In this document: piece after piece, positions 61,520 through 64,000 of the stretch
Layout: every line of letters starts with the position of its first letter
Numbering within the stretch: position 1 is the first letter of the stretch
From: Sulfitobacter sp. HNIBRBA3233
Lineage (GTDB): Bacteria > Pseudomonadota > Alphaproteobacteria > Rhodobacterales > Rhodobacteraceae
Assembly (NCBI RefSeq): GCF_040149665.1
Contig: NZ_JBEFLP010000001.1
Coordinates: 806,001-870,000, forward strand
Direction: 5' to 3'
Length of the DNA: 64,000 bases
The notes under the pieces: generated by a model
Seen by the model: the letters and a program-made list of their open reading frames with translations, nothing else
What the model was told of the DNA's origin: nothing
Databases searched by the model: none
Position numbers and translations under genes: made by a program

Positions 61520-61870
61520 ACTGTCTGTCCCGTTTTCTGCCCGATTTTGAGCACACCTGTAGAAGTTGCCAATGTGTCCGCGATGTTACACGGATCTTAT
61601 TTTCATCTCCCCAGATGCGCCTCGTGTATTACATGGCAAAAAATTTGAACCAAGTGATGAATCGGTTTGGTTCCATCATCCGACAAGTTTAGGCAATTTT
61701 TTGCGCATTTGAGGAAATGCACCGGCAAACCCGTGCTCTGCGAGGGCCAATGGTTGCGTTTGCGCACCATTCCGATCGCGCGATCGCGTGCTGATCGCTT
61801 TGTGATTGGACAGGAACCCAATTGCCAAAGAAGAGTTGGACAAGGCACAAGCGCGCAACGGGGGACGACC
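61520..61870. other. divergent promoter region between the two cell-wall genes
   Basis: These 351 bases contain no recognisable gene; the open frame running into the transpeptidase has no coding character before 61871. It should hold both promoters. A perfect 7-base inverted repeat GAACCAA (61647-61653) - 13 bases - TTGGTTC (61667-61673) may be an operator. Confidence 0.4.
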
Positions 61871-63487
61871 ATGCTCAACGGAAAAACAGCCAGACGGCTC
61901 GGACGAATGGCTATTCTAGGGGCGGCAGTCGGTGTGGGGCTTGCGATTGCACCGGGCGTGGCAAGCGCGCAGGTCACGGCGTTCAAACAGGCGGTCGCCG
62001 AGACGGGCGCGCGCGATGATGCGATCGCCGCCTTCTATCGCGGCCAGAATTTTGAGGCGATCTGGACCGGCGCGGACGACACGCATATGGCACGGCGGGC
62101 GGCACTGCTTTCCGCGTTGCGCTCGGCGGGCGATCACGGTCTGCCGGTGGCGCGCTACGATGTGGACGCGCTGGAGCGCCGGATGGCCACCGCACGCACG
62201 CCCCGCGACCTCGGCGCGCTCGAAGTCGAGATGACACAGATGTTCCTCCGCTATGCCCGCGATATCCAGAGCGGCGCGCTCGTCCCGTCGCGGGTGGTCA
62301 GCGGCATCAAGCGCGAGATCGAATATACCGATCCTGCCACGTTGCTGGCGGGCTTGCTGCGCGCACAGCCGGCATCCTACCTGCGCGATCTTGCGCCACG
62401 CACGGTCGAATATACTGCCCTGATGAAGCAGAAGATGCTGCTGAAGGAGAAGATGGAGCAGGGCGGCTGGGGGCCTTCGGTCAACGCCAGCAAGCTGGAA
62501 CCGGGCGATACCGGCCCCGCAGTGATCGCGCTGCGCAACCGGCTGATGACCATGGGGTATCTGCCCCGCTCGAACGCGCGCAGCTACGACAGCGCCATGT
62601 CTGAAGCGGTGCGCGCGTTTCAGGCCGCCCACGGGCTGGAAATTGACGGCGTGGCCGGAACGGGCACCATCGGCGAGCTTAACGAGCCCATCGAGAAGCG
62701 GCTGCAATCGGTTCTCGTGGCGATGGAGCGCGAGCGCTGGCTTCACAAGAAGCGCGGCGAGCGTCACATTCTGGTAAACATCCCCGATTTCACCGCCAAG
62801 ATCGTCGACAACGGCCAGATCACCTTCGAGACGCGTTCGGTTGTCGGCGCCAATCGCGAGGACCGTCCGACACCGGAGTTTTCGGACGAGATGGATCACA
62901 TGGTCATCAATCCCAGCTGGTATGTACCGCGGTCTATCGTCGTGAACGAATATCTGCCCGCGCTGAAACGCAACCCCAATGCGGTCAGCCACATCCAGAT
63001 CACCGACCGGCGCGGCCGCGTGGTGAACCGCTCGGCGGCGAATTTCGCGGGCTACACCGCGCGCACCTTCCCGTTCTCGATGCGCCAGCCGCCCAGCCGG
63101 TCGAACGCGCTGGGGCTGGTGAAATTCATGTTCCCCAACAAATACAACATCTACCTGCACGACACGCCCGCCAAGTCGCTGTTCAGCCGTGAGGTCCGCG
63201 CCTTCAGCCACGGCTGTGTGCGTCTGAACGATCCGTTCGATTTCGCCTACGCCCTGCTGGGCAGACAGGAGGCCGATCCCGAAGCGTTTTTCCAGCGCAA
63301 GCTGCGGGGGGGTGCGGAAACCCGCGTCAATCTCGAAACCCCCGTGCCGGTGCACATCATCTACCGCACCGCTTATACGGACGCGCGCGGCAAGCTGAAC
63401 TTCCGTCGCGACGTCTATGGGCGGGATGCGGCGATCTGGGCGGCACTGCGCAAGGCAGGGGTGGAACTGCCCGGCGTTCAGGGGTAA
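61871..63487 (+). CDS. L,D-transpeptidase (YcbB/LdtD type)
   Basis: The 538-residue protein has an N-terminal export signal of about 34 residues (MAILGAAVGVGLAIAPGVASAQ). An N-terminal helical scaffold follows, with IEYTDPATLLAGLLRAQ. A peptidoglycan-binding domain comes next (LEPGDTGPAVIALRNRLMTMGYL ... VRAFQAAHGLEIDGVAGTGTIGELN). The YkuD catalytic domain has the active-site block SHGCVRLNDPFDFA with C449. This enzyme forms 3-3 cross-links in peptidoglycan in the periplasm. Length and domain order match YcbB. The ATG at 61871 is chosen because the signal peptide begins there. Confidence 0.95.
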   Translation: MLNGKTARRLGRMAILGAAVGVGLAIAPGVASAQVTAFKQAVAETGARDDAIAAFYRGQNFEAIWTGADDTHMARRAALLSALRSAGDHGLPVARYDVDALERRMATARTPRDLGALEVEMTQMFLRYARDIQSGALVPSRVVSGIKREIEYTDPATLLAGLLRAQPASYLRDLAPRTVEYTALMKQKMLLKEKMEQGGWGPSVNASKLEPGDTGPAVIALRNRLMTMGYLPRSNARSYDSAMSEAVRAFQAAHGLEIDGVAGTGTIGELNEPIEKRLQSVLVAMERERWLHKKRGERHILVNIPDFTAKIVDNGQITFETRSVVGANREDRPTPEFSDEMDHMVINPSWYVPRSIVVNEYLPALKRNPNAVSHIQITDRRGRVVNRSAANFAGYTARTFPFSMRQPPSRSNALGLVKFMFPNKYNIYLHDTPAKSLFSREVRAFSHGCVRLNDPFDFAYALLGRQEADPEAFFQRKLRGGAETRVNLETPVPVHIIYRTAYTDARGKLNFRRDVYGRDAAIWAALRKAGVELPGVQG

Positions 63488-63493
63488 ATCTTC

Positions 63494-63516
63494 GCGCAAC
63501 CTGAAAGGGGTTGCGC
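63494..63516 (+). promoter_or_regulatory. hairpin over the lpxD ribosome binding site
   Basis: GCGCAACC (63494-63501) and GGTTGCGC (63509-63516) are perfect 8-base arms with a 7-base loop, ending three bases before the lpxD ATG. The likely Shine-Dalgarno AAAGGGG falls in its loop and right arm. It could limit lpxD translation or stop transcription from the preceding gene. Confidence 0.5.
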
Positions 63517-63518
63517 AT

Positions 63519-64000
63519 ATGGGCCACACAATCCAAAGCATCGCTACCGCGCTGGGGGCCTCGGCCCACGGCGATGTGGATCTGGTTGTCTCCGGCGTCG
63601 CGGAACCCGCGATGGCGGGCCCTGAGCAAATGGCGCTGGCAATGAATCCCAAATATGCCGAGGCTTTGTCGGCTGGCCGCGCCCGCGCCGCCATGCTGTG
63701 GGAAGGGGCCGATTGGGCGTCGTTCGGGCTGGAGGCTGCGATCATCGCGCCGCGCCCGCGCTTTGCCATGGCCGGCCTGACGGCCATGATGGATCCCGGT
63801 CAGGGTTTTGGCGAGGGGATCCACCCCTCCGCCTTTGTCGATCCGGATGCGCGGCTGGGCCGGAATGTCAGTGTCGGCCCGCTTGCTGTGATCTCCAAAG
63901 GCGCGCGGATCGGGGACAATTCGGTCATCGGCCCGCAGTGTTTCGTGGGCTGCGATGCCACGCTGGGGCAGAATGCCTTTCTGCGCGAAGCGGTCAGCAT
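63519..64000 (+). CDS. lpxD: UDP-3-O-acylglucosamine N-acyltransferase LpxD (5' part)
   Basis: The 160 visible residues begin MGHTIQSIATALGASAHGD and run off the right edge. The N-terminal uridine-binding domain contains MALAMNPKYAEALSAGRARAAML. The left-handed beta-helix of hexapeptide repeats starts with IHPSAFVDPDARLGRNVSVGPLAVISKGARIGDNSVIGPQCFVG. LpxD adds the N-linked hydroxyacyl chain in lipid A synthesis. The usual partners (lpxA, fabZ, bamA) are not in the window. Translation may be tempered by the hairpin just upstream. Confidence 0.94.
   Translation, partial: MGHTIQSIATALGASAHGDVDLVVSGVAEPAMAGPEQMALAMNPKYAEALSAGRARAAMLWEGADWASFGLEAAIIAPRPRFAMAGLTAMMDPGQGFGEGIHPSAFVDPDARLGRNVSVGPLAVISKGARIGDNSVIGPQCFVGCDATLGQNAFLREAVS

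Overview
The window reads as a chromosomal segment of a high-GC alphaproteobacterium, most likely Rhodobacteraceae (Roseobacter group). The indications are an isc-suf operon led by an Rrf2/IscR regulator with only one cysteine and a TTAGAA-N3-TTCTAA operator, a eukaryote-type NADP isocitrate dehydrogenase, a phasin/PHA locus with CTGC-N3-GCAG operators, and dense ATGA/GTGA gene overlaps. The genus cannot be fixed from the sequence alone.

Layout. 1-5428 holds housekeeping genes on the minus strand: a partial MscS channel, an SMR transporter, an Lrp regulator with its own operator, a YitT protein, icd, and a three-gene overlapping operon (alpha/beta hydrolase, small unknown protein, HD phosphohydrolase). 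A DUF6356 gene is on the plus strand. 5471-14622 is the iron-sulfur assembly operon iscR - IscS-type desulfurase - sufB - three unrelated small genes - sufC - sufD - two Yip1-like membrane genes - sufS. It is followed at once by tRNA-Arg(CCG) at 14672-14748.

15116-47343 is the striking part. One plus-strand gene of 24.5 kb encodes a protein of about 8,165 residues. It has an N-terminal LEPR-XLL leader, thousands of residues of beta-strand repeats, Calx-beta-like modules, RTX calcium-binding repeats, five ~135-residue adhesin-type repeats and a TPGFWKNN C-terminal domain. The flanking minus-strand genes look like a private export machine. To the left are a SapC-family protein and a periplasmic adaptor. 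To the right is an overlapping operon of tandem-GAF/HlyD protein, PqqD-like/M50 protease/HlyD fusion, and a shortened SecA-like ATPase. No ABC exporter or TolC homologue is present. I propose this as a candidate undescribed secretion and processing system for LEPR-XLL giant proteins. The island starts at a tRNA gene and ends near an imperfect copy of the tRNA 3' end at 47593-47612.

47623-57461 is a carbon-storage region. An operon fadD - maoC - phaC - phaZ runs leftward. A wax ester synthase/DGAT gene and a lipase-like hydrolase run rightward. Two phasins and a DUF445 membrane protein follow, and two PhaR-type operators lie in front of the second phasin. 57529-60729 is a self-sufficient P450-reductase fusion (CYP102/BM3 type). 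60950-63487 holds a divergent pair of periplasmic cell-wall enzymes (YcbK/DUF882 and an L,D-transpeptidase). lpxD runs off the right edge.
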